The notes: a model not told the origin generated them from the letters alone. A stretch of 33,840 nucleotides of DNA from Prochlorococcus sp. AG-409-D09 (GCA_003215935.1 QCJQ01000010.1:1-33840), one strand, 5' to 3'; shown: positions 16,801-26,087, counted from the stretch's first letter. Translations and numbers: made by a program.

Positions 16801-18406
16801 CAATTGGAGGATTTGTAACTTGTGCGAATCTTTGCTTGAAGTAGTTATATAGAATATGAGATTTATTAGAAAGTATGGCAAGTGGAATATCATCACCCAT
16901 ACAGAAAGTAGGCTCTTTCCCTCCACTAGCCATTGCATCAATTATGAAATTAAAATCTTCTAAAGTAAACCCAAATACTGTTTGTAATTTAAGTAAACTT
17001 AATTCATTTAGCTGACTTTTTTTATTATATTCTTCTTTTTGAAGATTAATTCTAAATTTTTTAATCCATTCTAAATATGGATATCGATGGGCTACTTCTT
17101 TCTTAACATCCCAATTTCTTAAAATACGACCTTTTTCTAGATCTACTGCGAGCATTTGGCCTGGTCCAAGTCTTCCTTTTTCAACTATTTCACTTTCTTT
17201 AAGTTCAACAACGCCAGTTTCGGATCCCATGATTACATAACCATCTTTAGTAATGCAATATCGAGCTGGTCGTAAACCATTCCTATCTAATGTTGCCCCA
17301 ATGCTTGACCCATCGCTAAATGCAATTAAAGCTGGACCATCCCAAGGTTCTTGTGTCCCTGCAGAGTATTCGTAAAATGCAGTTATTTCTTCTTTATTTA
17401 TTAACTCTGGCTGATCTCTGAAAGCTTCAGGAATAAGCGTTAATAGACTATCAGTGATAGGGCGCCCACTTCTTACTAAAAGTTCTAAGGTTGCATCCAG
17501 ATTTGCTGAGTCACTAAATGATGAATTAACAATTGGTTTGAGATCATCTGCAGTCTCACCCCATACCGATTCAATATTACTTTCACAAGCTTTTGCCCAA
17601 TTTAAATTACCTAGCAAAGTATTTATCTCTCCATTATGACCAAGTAATCTCATTGGTTGAGCTAAAGGCCAGCGAGGGAGTGTATTCGTGCTAAATCTTC
17701 GATGGTATAGAGCAAAAGAAATTTTAAAACTAGGCTCTTGCAAATCTTTATAGAATGGCGCCAATACTTCAGATCGGACCATTCCTTTGTAAATAATAGT
17801 TTTACTACTTAAGGAAGCAATATATAAATCTATAGATTTTTCTTTTAGGTTTTGCCTAGCTAGTTTTCCTATTTTTCTTCTTAATCTAAAAAGAAGAGCT
17901 TCTAGATCATTCCCTTGCTTTTTACTAGTAACAAGCCATTGAACAATAAAAGGTGCTGTTTTTTTTGCAAGTGGTCCTAAAACAGAAGTATTTATTGGTA
18001 CGTTTCTCCACCCAACTGATTGCAACCCAAATGAAGCTGCTGCTGCTTCAAATAATTGTTTACATTTTTGTCTGAGTTTTTCATCTTGAGGCATGAAAAT
18101 CATGCCTAAACCTGTTGATTCTATCGAAATATATTTTGATTCTTCCCAATTTTCTTTCAAAAATCCCCATGGGATTCCACAAAGAATTCCTGCTCCATCG
18201 CCTGAATCACTATCTCCTCCGCATCCACCTCTATGCTCCATGCAATTGAGGCCTCGTAATGCTTGTTTGAGTAACCAATTACTTTCAAGCCCATTTATTT
18301 GAGCTAAAAAACCTACTCCACATGAATCTTTTTCTCCTGAGATTGGATCAGGGGCATTACTGTCGCAGTAAGGCCAATTGGTTTTATCAGGCACTTGAGG
18401 CATCAT
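13826..18406 (-). CDS. gltB: Ferredoxin-dependent glutamate synthase (Fd-GOGAT)
   Basis: The 1526-residue protein converts glutamine and 2-oxoglutarate to two glutamates with reduced ferredoxin, the second step of ammonium assimilation. After a 28-residue leader comes the class II glutamine amidotransferase nucleophile Cys29 (CGVGF). The N-terminal amidotransferase domain (to about 430) includes LLGHNGEINTL. A central domain, an FMN-binding synthase domain (about 820-1190), and a C-terminal glycine-rich GXGXG beta-helix domain follow. The [3Fe-4S] ligands are Cys1151, Cys1157 and Cys1162 in CIMARICHTNKCPVG. No NADPH-type partner GltD gene is adjacent, consistent with ferredoxin use. Two ATGs stand at the start; either could be used. 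The gene is divergent from rpsL and is followed by the YCII gene. Confidence 0.97.
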   Translation of the reverse strand: MMPQVPDKTNWPYCDSNAPDPISGEKDSCGVGFLAQINGLESNWLLKQALRGLNCMEHRGGCGGDSDSGDGAGILCGIPWGFLKENWEESKYISIESTGLGMIFMPQDEKLRQKCKQLFEAAAASFGLQSVGWRNVPINTSVLGPLAKKTAPFIVQWLVTSKKQGNDLEALLFRLRRKIGKLARQNLKEKSIDLYIASLSSKTIIYKGMVRSEVLAPFYKDLQEPSFKISFALYHRRFSTNTLPRWPLAQPMRLLGHNGEINTLLGNLNWAKACESNIESVWGETADDLKPIVNSSFSDSANLDATLELLVRSGRPITDSLLTLIPEAFRDQPELINKEEITAFYEYSAGTQEPWDGPALIAFSDGSSIGATLDRNGLRPARYCITKDGYVIMGSETGVVELKESEIVEKGRLGPGQMLAVDLEKGRILRNWDVKKEVAHRYPYLEWIKKFRINLQKEEYNKKSQLNELSLLKLQTVFGFTLEDFNFIIDAMASGGKEPTFCMGDDIPLAILSNKSHILYNYFKQRFAQVTNPPIDPLREKLVTSLEMTLGKRRTPLKPSPLGASVLHINSPILNEAELTSLEKKGLKCETLTTLMPIEKELEEGIKQLCENAEKLINNGVEILILSDRGVDEKNIYIPPLLATGAVHHHLLKKGLRLKASLVIDTAQCWSTHHLACLIGYGASAICPWMMLETVRHWWESSKTQKLIQNGKLKNLSITLAQENVRKSLEDGLRKILSKIGISVLASYHGAQIFEAIGIGADLIELAFKGTTSRIAGLSIKELEQETRSFHLKAYPELHHNKLEFLGFVQYRNNGEYHLNSPEMSKILHNAVKSGSEYNHFKTYKELLENRPTTCLRDLLTFRIENKPIPLENVESAEDICKRFCTGGMSLGALSREAHEVLAIAMNRIGGKSNSGEGGEDPARFKIIKDVDSNHLSASLPNIKGLSNGDTACSAIKQIASGRFGVTPEYLRSAKQLEIKVAQGAKPGEGGQLPGLKVDPYIAKLRNSKPGVALISPPPHHDIYSIEDLAQLIHDLHQIHSSAKVSVKLVAEIGIGTIAGGVAKANADVIQISGHDGGTGASPLSSIKHAGLPWELGLTEVHQSLLANGLRDRVLLRTDGGLKTGWDVVIAALLGAEEFGFGTVAMISEGCIMARICHTNKCPVGVATQQEHLRKRFPGLPEHVVNFFLFIAEEVRQLMSLLGIAKFEDLIGRTELLMGRDVNLAKTKTIDLSSLLKPINDIADRTWLNHKDNAHSNGPVLENTLLEDREIIKTINNHGSFYKKISIKNTDRSVCARISGEIAKRHGNKGFKGTINLDFEGYAGQSFGAFTLQGMKISLIGEANDYVGKSMNGGKISITPPLINQESSNQVILGNTCLYGATGGSLFALGKAGERFAVRNSGAEAVIEGAGDHCCEYMTGGIVVVIGKIGRNIGAGMTGGVAFLLDEEDNLFPKVNTEIVEIVSLSLEKQEIILLDLLKRHFKNTNSPKTNKILENWNYWKKLFKIIVPPSEKIRLGLEVLQEQTV

Positions 18407-18628
18407 CTTCTCAGTTCTATTGACACTCGCGTTTGCGGGTATAAATCAGAGAAAGGGTTATTTAGTTATCTTAGAGAAGCAAAGGTTGAATATTCAAAGA
18501 TAACTAGCAAGATCAACTAATACACAATTTTTTTGATTAAAACTTTTCTTTGATTTGGTTAGTTTTTGCATGATCTTCAATTGTTATTAATTGATCTGCA
18601 TAGTTCAGATGGTTTTTTTAAAGTAGAG

Positions 18629-18634
18629 GATAAT
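18629..18634 (+). promoter_or_regulatory. Possible -10 element of the rpsL operon
   Basis: GATAAT lies about 108 nt before the rpsL ATG. No strong -35 match is seen. If used, the leader of about 100 nt would carry the two hairpins at 18674-18688 and 18712-18729. Confidence 0.35.
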
Positions 18635-18673
18635 TAGGATCGTGACAAAATTTTGATATTTGGATTTGAGAAT

Positions 18674-18729
18674 TTGGTCTTTGACCAAGTAATGTGGTGG
18701 ATTGATGGTAAAGGTCGTAAGATCGACCT
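18674..18729 (+). promoter_or_regulatory. Two hairpins in the rpsL leader
   Basis: Hairpin 1 is TTGGTC-TTT-GACCAA (18674-18688). Hairpin 2 is AGGTCG-TAAGAT-CGACCT (18712-18729), ending 12 nt before the rpsL ATG. Both have perfect 6-bp stems. Ribosomal protein operons are often controlled by binding of one of their products to leader RNA, so these are candidate autoregulatory elements. This is inferred from position only. Confidence 0.45.
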
Positions 18730-18741
18730 ATTAAAATTTCG

Positions 18742-19116
18742 ATGCCAACTATTCAACAGCTAATTAGAAGTGAGCGAAAGACACTCACAAGAAAGACTAA
18801 ATCCCCCGCTCTTAGAGGATGTCCCGAGCGTCGTGGAGTATGCACAAGGGTCTATACCTCTACACCTAAAAAGCCAAATTCAGCGTTGCGTAAAGTTGCG
18901 CGTGTAAGACTAACTTCAGGGTTTGAAGTTACTGCTTATATACCTGGAATAGGTCACAATCTTCAAGAGCATTCTGTTGTTCTTCTTAGAGGTGGACGAG
19001 TGAAAGACCTTCCAGGTGTTAGATATCACATAATTAGAGGAACTCTTGACACTGCAGGTGTTAAGGATCGTCGACAAGGTCGATCAAAATATGGAGCCAA
19101 ATCTCCGAAGACATAA
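18742..19116 (+). CDS. rpsL: 30S ribosomal protein S12
   Basis: The 124-residue protein is S12, located at the decoding centre of the small subunit. The highly conserved [17 protein letters not shown] segment carries Lys43, and the [16 protein letters not shown] segment carries Lys88; both sites are the wild-type residues associated with streptomycin sensitivity. Length and start are standard. It is the first gene of a conserved str-type cluster rpsL-rpsG-fusA-tuf-rpsJ. Confidence 0.98.
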   Translation: MPTIQQLIRSERKTLTRKTKSPALRGCPERRGVCTRVYTSTPKKPNSALRKVARVRLTSGFEVTAYIPGIGHNLQEHSVVLLRGGRVKDLPGVRYHIIRGTLDTAGVKDRRQGRSKYGAKSPKT

Positions 19117-19169
19117 AATTAGTGTTTACTAGTTTTTGCTTAATTATCCAATCTCATTATTAATTTTCC

Positions 19170-19640
19170 ATGTCTCGTCGAAACGCTGCTATCAAAAGAC
19201 CAGTATTACCAGATCCACAATTTAATAATCGTTTAGCAAGTATGTTGGTACATAGATTAATGAAACATGGGAAAAAATCCACTGCTCAAAGGATTCTGTC
19301 TGATGCCTTTGGTTTAATTAATGAAAGAACAGGTTCTGATCCTATTGAACTTTTTGAAACTGCTATTAAAAATATAACGCCTTTAGTGGAGGTTAGAGCT
19401 AGAAGGGTTGGAGGTGCTACTTATCAAGTCCCTATGGAAGTTCGTCAAGAAAGAGGAACAGCAATGGCACTTAGATGGCTTGTTAATTTTTCTCGCTCTA
19501 GGAATGGACGTAGTATGGCTCACAAATTAGCTGGAGAACTTATGGATGCTGCTAATGAGGCTGGAAATGCAGTAAGGAAAAGGGAAGAGACGCATAAAAT
19601 GGCTGAAGCTAATAAAGCCTTTGCTCATTATCGCTATTGA
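19170..19640 (+). CDS. rpsG: 30S ribosomal protein S7
   Basis: The 156-residue protein is S7, a primary 16S rRNA binding protein that nucleates the small-subunit head. It starts [22 protein letters not shown] and contains the typical [16 protein letters not shown] segment. It lies 53 bp after rpsL and 104 bp before fusA in the same operon. In enterobacteria S7 regulates this operon by binding the rpsL-rpsG spacer. The spacer here is short and AT-rich, with no clear structure, so the same control is not evident. Confidence 0.98.
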   Translation: MSRRNAAIKRPVLPDPQFNNRLASMLVHRLMKHGKKSTAQRILSDAFGLINERTGSDPIELFETAIKNITPLVEVRARRVGGATYQVPMEVRQERGTAMALRWLVNFSRSRNGRSMAHKLAGELMDAANEAGNAVRKREETHKMAEANKAFAHYRY

Positions 19641-19744
19641 GTTTGATCAACACGTGCCAGTTAAATTACTGAAAAATTTTCTTTTTAGCATGCTGGCCTG
19701 TAGAGTCTCATCTCCCTTTTAATGTACTAAACGGAGAATTCCTC

Positions 19745-21820
19745 GTGGCACGCGCTTTTCCTCTGGAACGCGTCAGAAATATCGGGATCGCTGCCCATAT
19801 TGACGCTGGTAAAACAACTTGTACAGAACGAATACTGTTCTATTCAGGTGTAGTTCACAAGATGGGTGAAGTCCATGACGGTGCAGCTGTAACCGATTGG
19901 ATGGCTCAAGAAAGAGAAAGAGGCATCACTATTACTGCAGCAGCGATTTCAACAACTTGGCAGGACCATAGGATCAATATTATTGATACTCCGGGTCACG
20001 TTGACTTCACTATTGAAGTTGAGCGTTCCATGAGAGTGCTTGATGGTGTTATTGCTGTATTTTGTGCAGTTGGAGGCGTTCAACCTCAGTCAGAAACAGT
20101 TTGGCGACAAGCAGATCGCTATTCAGTTCCTAGAATGGTTTTTGTTAATAAAATGGATCGGACTGGGGCTGATTTTTTAAAAGTTTATAACCAAATAACA
20201 GATCGATTAAAAGCAAATGCTGTTCCTCTTCAACTTCCTATCGGTGCTGAAAATGATTTAAAAGGAATTGTTGACCTGGTTGGAAATAAGGCTTATATCT
20301 ATAAAGATGACTTAGGAAAAGATATAGAAGAGACAGAGATCCCTGAAGATATGACTGATTTGGCTGCGGAGTGGCGAAATAAATTAATGGAATCAATTGC
20401 TGAAACAGATGAAAATCTTATTGAGGTTTTTCTCGAAACAGGTGAATTAAATGAAACTCAATTAAAAAATGGAATTAGAGAAGGTGTTTTAAAGCATGGT
20501 TTGGTTCCAATGCTTTGTGGCTCAGCTTTTAAGAATAAAGGTGTGCAATTACTTTTAGATGCAGTGGTTGATTATTTGCCAGCTCCAGTTGACGTGCCCC
20601 CTATTCAAGGCTTATTGCCTAATGGTAATGAAGATGTAAGGCCTTCTGATGACAGTGCACCGTTTAGTGCATTGGCTTTTAAGGTAATGTCAGATCCATA
20701 TGGAAAACTAACGTTTGTGAGGATGTATTCAGGCGTTCTTGCTAAAGGAAGTTATGTTTTAAATTCAACAAAAGATGAAAAAGAGCGTATTTCTAGATTA
20801 ATTATTCTTAAGGCTGATGATAGAGAAGAAGTTGACGAATTAAGAGCAGGTGATTTAGGTGCGGTTCTAGGACTAAAAAATACAACGACAGGAGATACTT
20901 TATGTTCTTCTGATGATTCAATTGTTCTCGAAACACTTTATATACCTGATCCAGTTATTTCTGTTGCGGTAGAACCTAAGACAAAAAGTGATATGGAGAA
21001 ATTAGGTAAGGCTTTAACAGCTTTATCAGAAGAAGACCCAACTTTTAAAGTTAGTACTGACCAAGAAACTAATCAGACAGTAATTGCTGGAATGGGTGAA
21101 TTACACCTGGAGATTTTGGTTGATCGTATGTTGAGAGAGTTCAAAGTAGAAGCAAATATTGGTGCGCCTCAAGTTTCTTATCGTGAAACAATTCGCGCGA
21201 GTTCATCTGGTGAGGGTAAGTTTGCGCGTCAAACAGGTGGTAAAGGCCAATATGGTCATGTTGTTATAGAAGTTGAACCTGGAGAACCAGGAACAGGATT
21301 CGAATTTGTCAATAAAATAGTTGGTGGTGCAGTTCCTAAGGAATACATTAAACCAGCAGAATCTGGGATGAAAGAGACCTGTGAGTCAGGAGTTATAGCC
21401 GGATATCCGTTAATTGATGTCAAGGTAACTCTTGTTGATGGTTCCTATCATGATGTGGACTCTTCTGAGATGGCATTTAAGATTGCAGGGTCAATGGCTT
21501 TCAAAGATGGTGTCAAAAAATGCAATCCTGTATTACTTGAGCCAATGATGAAAGTTGAGGTAGAGGTCCCTGAGGACTTCTTAGGCTCTATTATTGGAGA
21601 CCTGTCCTCTAGAAGAGGTCAGGTTGAAGGTCAGTCTATTGATGATGGACAATCAAAGGTACAGGCTAAAGTACCTTTAGCCGAAATGTTCGGTTATGCC
21701 ACTCAACTCCGATCAATGACTCAAGGTCGGGGTATTTTCTCAATGGAGTTCAACACTTATGAGGAAGTTCCTCGTAATGTTGCTGAGGCAATCATCTCCA
21801 AGAATCAGGGCAATTCCTGA
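19745..21820 (+). CDS. fusA: Elongation factor G
   Basis: The 691-residue GTPase drives ribosomal translocation. It shows the G1 motif AHIDAGKTT (about 17-25), the switch region [18 protein letters not shown] (G3), NKMD (G4), and the domain IV/V sequences GKGQYGHV and [11 protein letters not shown] expected of EF-G. It begins with GTG, supported by GGAG about 9 nt upstream. It is followed 43 bp later by tuf. The protein is of ordinary family length without insertions. Confidence 0.98.
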   Translation: MARAFPLERVRNIGIAAHIDAGKTTCTERILFYSGVVHKMGEVHDGAAVTDWMAQERERGITITAAAISTTWQDHRINIIDTPGHVDFTIEVERSMRVLDGVIAVFCAVGGVQPQSETVWRQADRYSVPRMVFVNKMDRTGADFLKVYNQITDRLKANAVPLQLPIGAENDLKGIVDLVGNKAYIYKDDLGKDIEETEIPEDMTDLAAEWRNKLMESIAETDENLIEVFLETGELNETQLKNGIREGVLKHGLVPMLCGSAFKNKGVQLLLDAVVDYLPAPVDVPPIQGLLPNGNEDVRPSDDSAPFSALAFKVMSDPYGKLTFVRMYSGVLAKGSYVLNSTKDEKERISRLIILKADDREEVDELRAGDLGAVLGLKNTTTGDTLCSSDDSIVLETLYIPDPVISVAVEPKTKSDMEKLGKALTALSEEDPTFKVSTDQETNQTVIAGMGELHLEILVDRMLREFKVEANIGAPQVSYRETIRASSSGEGKFARQTGGKGQYGHVVIEVEPGEPGTGFEFVNKIVGGAVPKEYIKPAESGMKETCESGVIAGYPLIDVKVTLVDGSYHDVDSSEMAFKIAGSMAFKDGVKKCNPVLLEPMMKVEVEVPEDFLGSIIGDLSSRRGQVEGQSIDDGQSKVQAKVPLAEMFGYATQLRSMTQGRGIFSMEFNTYEEVPRNVAEAIISKNQGNS

Positions 21821-21863
21821 TCTCTAAAAAAATTCACTATTAACACCCCGATTCTTTAAACAA

Positions 21864-23063
21864 ATGGCTCGCGAGAAGTTTGAGAGGAACAAACCTCATG
21901 TCAACATTGGAACAATTGGTCATGTTGACCATGGAAAAACAACCCTTACTGCGGCAATTACAAAAGTATTAGCTAAGAAAGGGCAGGCTCAGGAACAGGA
22001 TTATGCCGATATTGATGGTGCTCCTGAGGAGCGTGAGCGCGGTATCACCATTAATACAGCTCATGTTGAATACGAGACTGATGGTCGCCATTATGCCCAT
22101 GTTGATTGTCCAGGGCATGCGGACTACGTAAAAAATATGATCACTGGTGCCGCACAGATGGATGGCGCAATTTTGGTTGTTGCTGCTACTGATGGAGCAA
22201 TGGCCCAAACAAAAGAGCACATACTATTGGCTAAGCAGGTAGGAGTTCCAGCACTAGTTGTAGCTTTAAATAAATGCGACATGGTGGATGACGAAGAAAT
22301 GATAGAACTCGTGGAGATGGAAATTCGTGAACTTTTATCTAGTTATGATTTCCCTGGTGATGACATTCCAGTTATTCAAGTTTCTGGATTAAAGGCGATT
22401 GAAGGAGATGCTGATTGGGAGGCAAAAATTGATACTTTGATGACTGCTGTTGATGAATCAATTCCTGAACCTGAGAGGGAAGTTGACAAACCTTTCTTGA
22501 TGGCAGTTGAGGATGTTTTCTCTATTACTGGGCGTGGAACTGTTGCAACAGGTCGTATTGAAAGAGGTAAGGTAACAGTAGGAGAAGAGGTTGAAATAGT
22601 TGGTATTCGAGATACACGTCTTACAACTGTTACAGGCGTTGAAATGTTTAGAAAGCTTCTTGACGAAGGTATGGCTGGAGACAATGTTGGCTTATTGTTA
22701 CGTGGTATTCAAAAAGAAGATATCGAAAGAGGAATGGTTCTAGTTAAGAAGGGTTCTATTACACCGCATACGCAATTTGAAGGTGAGGTTTATGTTTTAA
22801 AGAAAGAAGAAGGCGGAAGACATACACCTTTCTTCGCTGGTTATCGTCCTCAGTTTTATATCAGAACTACTGATGTGACCGGACAAATTACTGCTTTCAC
22901 TTCAGATGATGGAAGTAATGTTGAAATGGTTATGCCTGGTGACAGAATTAAGATGACAGGAGAGTTGATCAGTCCTGTGGCTATTGAGCAAGGTATGAGA
23001 TTCGCAATTAGAGAAGGTGGGCGCACAATTGGTGCAGGTGTTGTTTCAAAAATTCTTAAATAA
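21864..23063 (+). CDS. tuf: Elongation factor Tu
   Basis: The 399-residue GTPase delivers aminoacyl-tRNA to the ribosome. Motifs are at G19-T26 (GHVDHGKT), D81-H85 (DCPGH) and N136-D139 (NKCD), followed by domains 2 and 3 ending [14 protein letters not shown]. Only one tuf copy is seen in this window. It is followed by a hairpin terminator candidate and then by rpsJ, an arrangement seen in many cyanobacteria. Confidence 0.98.
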   Translation: MAREKFERNKPHVNIGTIGHVDHGKTTLTAAITKVLAKKGQAQEQDYADIDGAPEERERGITINTAHVEYETDGRHYAHVDCPGHADYVKNMITGAAQMDGAILVVAATDGAMAQTKEHILLAKQVGVPALVVALNKCDMVDDEEMIELVEMEIRELLSSYDFPGDDIPVIQVSGLKAIEGDADWEAKIDTLMTAVDESIPEPEREVDKPFLMAVEDVFSITGRGTVATGRIERGKVTVGEEVEIVGIRDTRLTTVTGVEMFRKLLDEGMAGDNVGLLLRGIQKEDIERGMVLVKKGSITPHTQFEGEVYVLKKEEGGRHTPFFAGYRPQFYIRTTDVTGQITAFTSDDGSNVEMVMPGDRIKMTGELISPVAIEQGMRFAIREGGRTIGAGVVSKILK

Positions 23064-23068
23064 TTTTC

Positions 23069-23101
23069 AAGGATGGCTTGGAAATGGTCTAGGCCATCCT
23101 T
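23069..23101 (+). terminator. Hairpin after tuf
   Basis: AAGGATGGC (23069-23077) pairs with GCCATCCTT (23093-23101), a perfect 9-bp stem with a 15-nt loop, starting 5 nt after the tuf stop. The following T tract is short, so termination may be partial. Confidence 0.65.
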
Positions 23102-23121
23102 TAGATTAAAAACTTCTATCA

Positions 23122-23145
23122 AGATTGTTTTAAATTAAACAATCT
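23122..23145 (+). terminator. Second hairpin in the tuf-rpsJ gap
   Basis: AGATTGTTT (23122-23130) pairs with AAACAATCT (23137-23145) around a 6-nt loop, followed by AAATTTT. It is AT-rich, but the stem is perfect. With the preceding hairpin it may reduce transcription from tuf into rpsJ. Confidence 0.4.
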
Positions 23146-23206
23146 AAATTTTAGAAACTCGAAAATCTGTTCTTTTTATCCCTCCGGTGTGTTTTAGGTT
23201 ACGACT

Positions 23207-23527
23207 ATGTCTACAGCAATAGCTCAGCAGAAAATTCGAATACGCCTTAAAGCATTTGATAGGCGTATGCTTGATCTTTCTTGCGAGAAAATCATTGAGA
23301 CTGCAGATACTACATCTGCTAGTGCTATTGGTCCTATACCTTTACCAACTAAAAGAAAAATTTATTGTGTTCTTCGATCTCCTCATGTAGATAAAGATTC
23401 AAGGGAGCATTTTGAAACACGTACTCATAGAAGGATTATTGATATTTATAGTCCTTCAGCTAAGACCATTGATGCATTGATGAAATTAGATTTGCCCAGT
23501 GGGGTGGATATAGAAGTTAAGCTTTGA
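23207..23527 (+). CDS. rpsJ: 30S ribosomal protein S10
   Basis: The 106-residue protein is S10 ([13 protein letters not shown]... [35 protein letters not shown]), a small-subunit head protein that also serves as NusE in antitermination. In cyanobacteria rpsJ often follows tuf rather than leading the S10 operon, as here. The 143-bp gap from tuf contains two hairpins. A Lon-N-domain gene follows 64 bp later. Confidence 0.98.
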   Translation: MSTAIAQQKIRIRLKAFDRRMLDLSCEKIIETADTTSASAIGPIPLPTKRKIYCVLRSPHVDKDSREHFETRTHRRIIDIYSPSAKTIDALMKLDLPSGVDIEVKL

Positions 23528-23591
23528 TTATTAAAATCCATCAATTTTGTGATCAATTCCCTAGGATTTAGTTCTATTTGCAGATCTTCTC

Positions 23592-24257
23592 GTGAGTGAA
23601 CAACTTTCTGTGAGGGAGTTGCCCATTTTCCCATTACCTGAAGTTGTTCTCTTCCCTCAGGAGTTCCTACCCCTTCATATTTTTGAGTCTCGTTATAGGA
23701 TTATGCTAAAGAGTGTTTTGGAGACTGATAGCAGATTTGGGGTAGTAAGATGGGATCCAAAGTCAAAAAGCATGGCTCATGTAGGCTGCTGTGCTCAGAT
23801 AGTCAAGCATCAAACTTCAGATGATGGTAGGAGTAATTTGGTTACACTTGGTCAGCAACGCTTTCGGATTCTTGAAATAACACGAGAGGCCCCTTTTTAC
23901 ACAGCTTTGGTTTCCTGGATAGATGATGAGAAAGTTTTGGATCAGGATGAGTTACAAAAAATTTCTGATTTAGTTTTAATAGCTTTGAAGGATGTTGTTT
24001 CTTTGACTGGAAAATTAACAAATTCGCCTTCTGTTCTCCCAGAAGGCCTACCAAATATTCCAAGAGAATTATCATTTTGGATTGCTTCTCATTTAGGAGG
24101 GCCAGTGGCTGATGAACAGCAAAAACTTTTAGAGATTACTAATACAACTGATCGACTTAAAAGACAATATGAATTATTAGATAATACGCGTAAACAGTTA
24201 GCCGCAAGAACAGCTTTAAAAGATACATTCTCAAATGCCGATCAGACTAATTCTTGA
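23592..24257 (+). CDS. Lon N-terminal (substrate-binding) domain protein
   Basis: The 221-residue protein starts at GTG with ELPIFPLPEVVLFPQEFLPLHIFESRYRIML, the hallmark of the Lon protease N-terminal substrate-binding domain. It has no AAA+ ATPase or protease domain, so it is a stand-alone member, a type found in cyanobacteria and plastids whose role is not well defined. The C-terminal third is helical and charged (about 160-215). It overlaps the next gene by 1 nt (TGATG), so translation of the two is probably coupled. Confidence 0.88.
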   Translation: MSEQLSVRELPIFPLPEVVLFPQEFLPLHIFESRYRIMLKSVLETDSRFGVVRWDPKSKSMAHVGCCAQIVKHQTSDDGRSNLVTLGQQRFRILEITREAPFYTALVSWIDDEKVLDQDELQKISDLVLIALKDVVSLTGKLTNSPSVLPEGLPNIPRELSFWIASHLGGPVADEQQKLLEITNTTDRLKRQYELLDNTRKQLAARTALKDTFSNADQTNS

Positions 24258-25192
24258 TGAAAGATAATTTCTTATTAATAGTGGTTCTGATTTCTATAGC
24301 TGCAATTGTTTTTTTGATTTGGCTTTTAAAAGGCAGGAAATATGAATCAAGTCAAAGTGTAGCTTCCTCTTATGATTCATGGACTAATGATTTTCTTTTG
24401 GAAAAATTGTGGGGAGAACATATCCATTTAGGTTTTTATAAAACCCCTTATAAATTAAATGATTTTAAAAAGGCAAAAGTAGAATTTGTTCATGAATTAG
24501 TTGAATGGAGTGGATTAAATAAACTACCTAAGGGCTCTAGAATATTAGATGTAGGATGCGGTATTGGAGGAAGTTCACGAATATTAGCTAGAGACTATGG
24601 TTTTGATGTTTTAGGAATAAGTATTAGTCCTTCTCAAATAAAAAGGGCTACTGAATTAACTCCAAGAGATGTAAATTGCAAGTTTGTAGTAATGGATGCT
24701 TTAGATTTAAAATTATCACAAGGTAGTTTTGATGGAGTTTGGAGTGTTGAGGCAGGCCCACATATGCCTGACAAACAGTTATTTGCAGATGAAATGCTTC
24801 GTGTTTTAAGGCCAGGTGGTCTATTGGCTATTGCTGATTGGAATCGGAGAAGTGTTAAAGGGAAACCATTAAGTATTTTTGAGAGATTTATTCTTAATCA
24901 ATTACTTAATCAATGGACTCATCCAGAATTTTCCAGTATTAATGGATTTAAAAATAATTTATTAAATAGTCCTTATTTCGGAGGATCTGTTGAAACCTCT
25001 GATTGGACAAAATTCACAATTCATTCATGGAATGATTCAATATTCGAAGGTTTTCGTAGGCCTGGTGTATTTTTAAAATTAGGACCCAATTCATTACTAA
25101 AAGGGCTTAAAGAAATACCTACAATAATTATGATGAGATGGGCTTTTGCTCACGGCTTAATGCAATTTGGTGTTTTTAAAGCAAGAGGATAA
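24257..25192 (+). CDS. 2-methyl-6-phytyl(solanyl)-benzoquinol methyltransferase (MPBQ/MSBQ MT)
   Basis: The 311-residue protein has an N-terminal membrane anchor (about 5-24) followed by a class I SAM methyltransferase domain with motif I ILDVGCGIGGSSRIL (about 96-110). Across its length it closely resembles, from memory, Synechocystis Sll0418, for example SSQSVASSYDSWT, LWGEHIHLGFY, GISISPSQIKRATELTP and VWSVEAGPHMPDKQLFA. That enzyme adds the ring methyl group in tocopherol and plastoquinone synthesis. Because plastoquinone is essential for photosynthesis, this step is expected here. ATG 24257 is chosen over TTG 24254 since it forms a TGATG overlap with the previous gene. It ends 2 nt from convergent pheA. 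Confidence 0.9.
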   Translation: MKDNFLLIVVLISIAAIVFLIWLLKGRKYESSQSVASSYDSWTNDFLLEKLWGEHIHLGFYKTPYKLNDFKKAKVEFVHELVEWSGLNKLPKGSRILDVGCGIGGSSRILARDYGFDVLGISISPSQIKRATELTPRDVNCKFVVMDALDLKLSQGSFDGVWSVEAGPHMPDKQLFADEMLRVLRPGGLLAIADWNRRSVKGKPLSIFERFILNQLLNQWTHPEFSSINGFKNNLLNSPYFGGSVETSDWTKFTIHSWNDSIFEGFRRPGVFLKLGPNSLLKGLKEIPTIIMMRWAFAHGLMQFGVFKARG

Positions 25193-25194
25193 AT

Positions 25195-26034
25195 TCAAAT
25201 TTCTAATACATTGCTCATATATGTACCAAAATTAACTATATGATCACAATATTTTTCTAAAGCTAAATGGAGAGATTCACTTAGGTGATTTCCCTTATTA
25301 TTTATCTCTAAATCAACAAAAAATACATATTCTCCTAACTCTCTCTTAGAAGGTCTTGATTCTATTCGACTCATGTTTAACCCTAATTCTGCTATACAAT
25401 TTAATGCTTTTAATAGAGACCCAGGCGTATTAGATTTCAATGAAAATGCAAAACTAGCCATCTTACCTTCTTGAACAATATTCCCATTTTGAAGTAATAC
25501 AAAACGAGTGCAATTTCCTTTTATGTCATTAATTGGATAGGCTAGTTCTTTTATGTCTTTGCTCTCTGATGAGAGCTTTGGTCCAATTGCTGCTCTAAAA
25601 GGGCTTCCTTTTACCATTCTGATTGCCTCAGCAGTTGAATTGGTAGGAAGTTGAAGAGCATTAGGAAGATTCCTCCCTAGCCATTCACTGCATTGTCCTA
25701 GAGCCTGTGGATGCGACAAAACTTCTGAGATTGACTCTATTGAGCCGCTACCAATAAGTGAATGTCTGATAGGGAGAACGACAGCTCTTCTAATTGATAG
25801 TTCAGGATGTTTCCATAAAGAATCAAGAGTGCTTGTTACGCCACCTTCTACGGAATTTTCAATAGGTACAACAGCAACTTCACAAAGTTTATTGGCTAAA
25901 TTTTCGATAACTGAACGCAGCCCCTTACAAGGCAAAAAGACTGGTGTATCAATGCTTTCTAGCTTTGTCAGAGCAAAAGCAGCCTGCTCTGCAAAGGTTC
26001 CTTTGGGTCCAAGAAAGGCCACTCGTGTTGCCAT
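25195..26034 (-). CDS. pheA: Prephenate dehydratase
   Basis: The 279-residue monofunctional enzyme converts prephenate to phenylpyruvate in phenylalanine synthesis. The N-terminal catalytic domain begins RVAFLGPKGTFAEQAA and contains the catalytic TRF motif at Thr176-Phe178. The C-terminal ACT domain (about 195-275) has the ESRP motif used for phenylalanine feedback binding. No chorismate mutase domain is fused. It is divergent from the DUF1997 gene (53 bp) and ends 2 nt from the methyltransferase gene. Confidence 0.96.
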   Translation of the reverse strand: MATRVAFLGPKGTFAEQAAFALTKLESIDTPVFLPCKGLRSVIENLANKLCEVAVVPIENSVEGGVTSTLDSLWKHPELSIRRAVVLPIRHSLIGSGSIESISEVLSHPQALGQCSEWLGRNLPNALQLPTNSTAEAIRMVKGSPFRAAIGPKLSSESKDIKELAYPINDIKGNCTRFVLLQNGNIVQEGKMASFAFSLKSNTPGSLLKALNCIAELGLNMSRIESRPSKRELGEYVFFVDLEINNKGNHLSESLHLALEKYCDHIVNFGTYMSNVLEI

Positions 26035-26087
26035 TAGCAGAAAAAGAGAGCAAGTGTCGATAAAATTTGCCGGAGAAGCTTTTGATC

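Larger units (their letters stand above)
18407..18741. other. Divergent intergenic region between gltB and rpsL (335 bp)
   Basis: No ORF of note is found. I looked for NtcA sites (GTA-N8-TAC), expected near a nitrogen-assimilation gene, and saw none. On the rpsL side there is a GATAAT box at 18629-18634, then two hairpins, then the rpsL start at 18742. Confidence 0.6.

Noticed and set aside
13959-18302. Several 60-77 codon ORFs opposite gltB
   Set aside because: They sit entirely inside the gltB coding region on the other strand, show no domains, and have biased composition typical of shadows.
18407-18741. NtcA-binding site for gltB
   Set aside because: No GTA-N8-TAC sequence was found in the divergent region.
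22376-22684. Minus-strand ORF opposite tuf (102 codons)
   Set aside because: Antisense shadow within a highly conserved gene; its Ser/Thr-rich translation reflects tuf codon usage.
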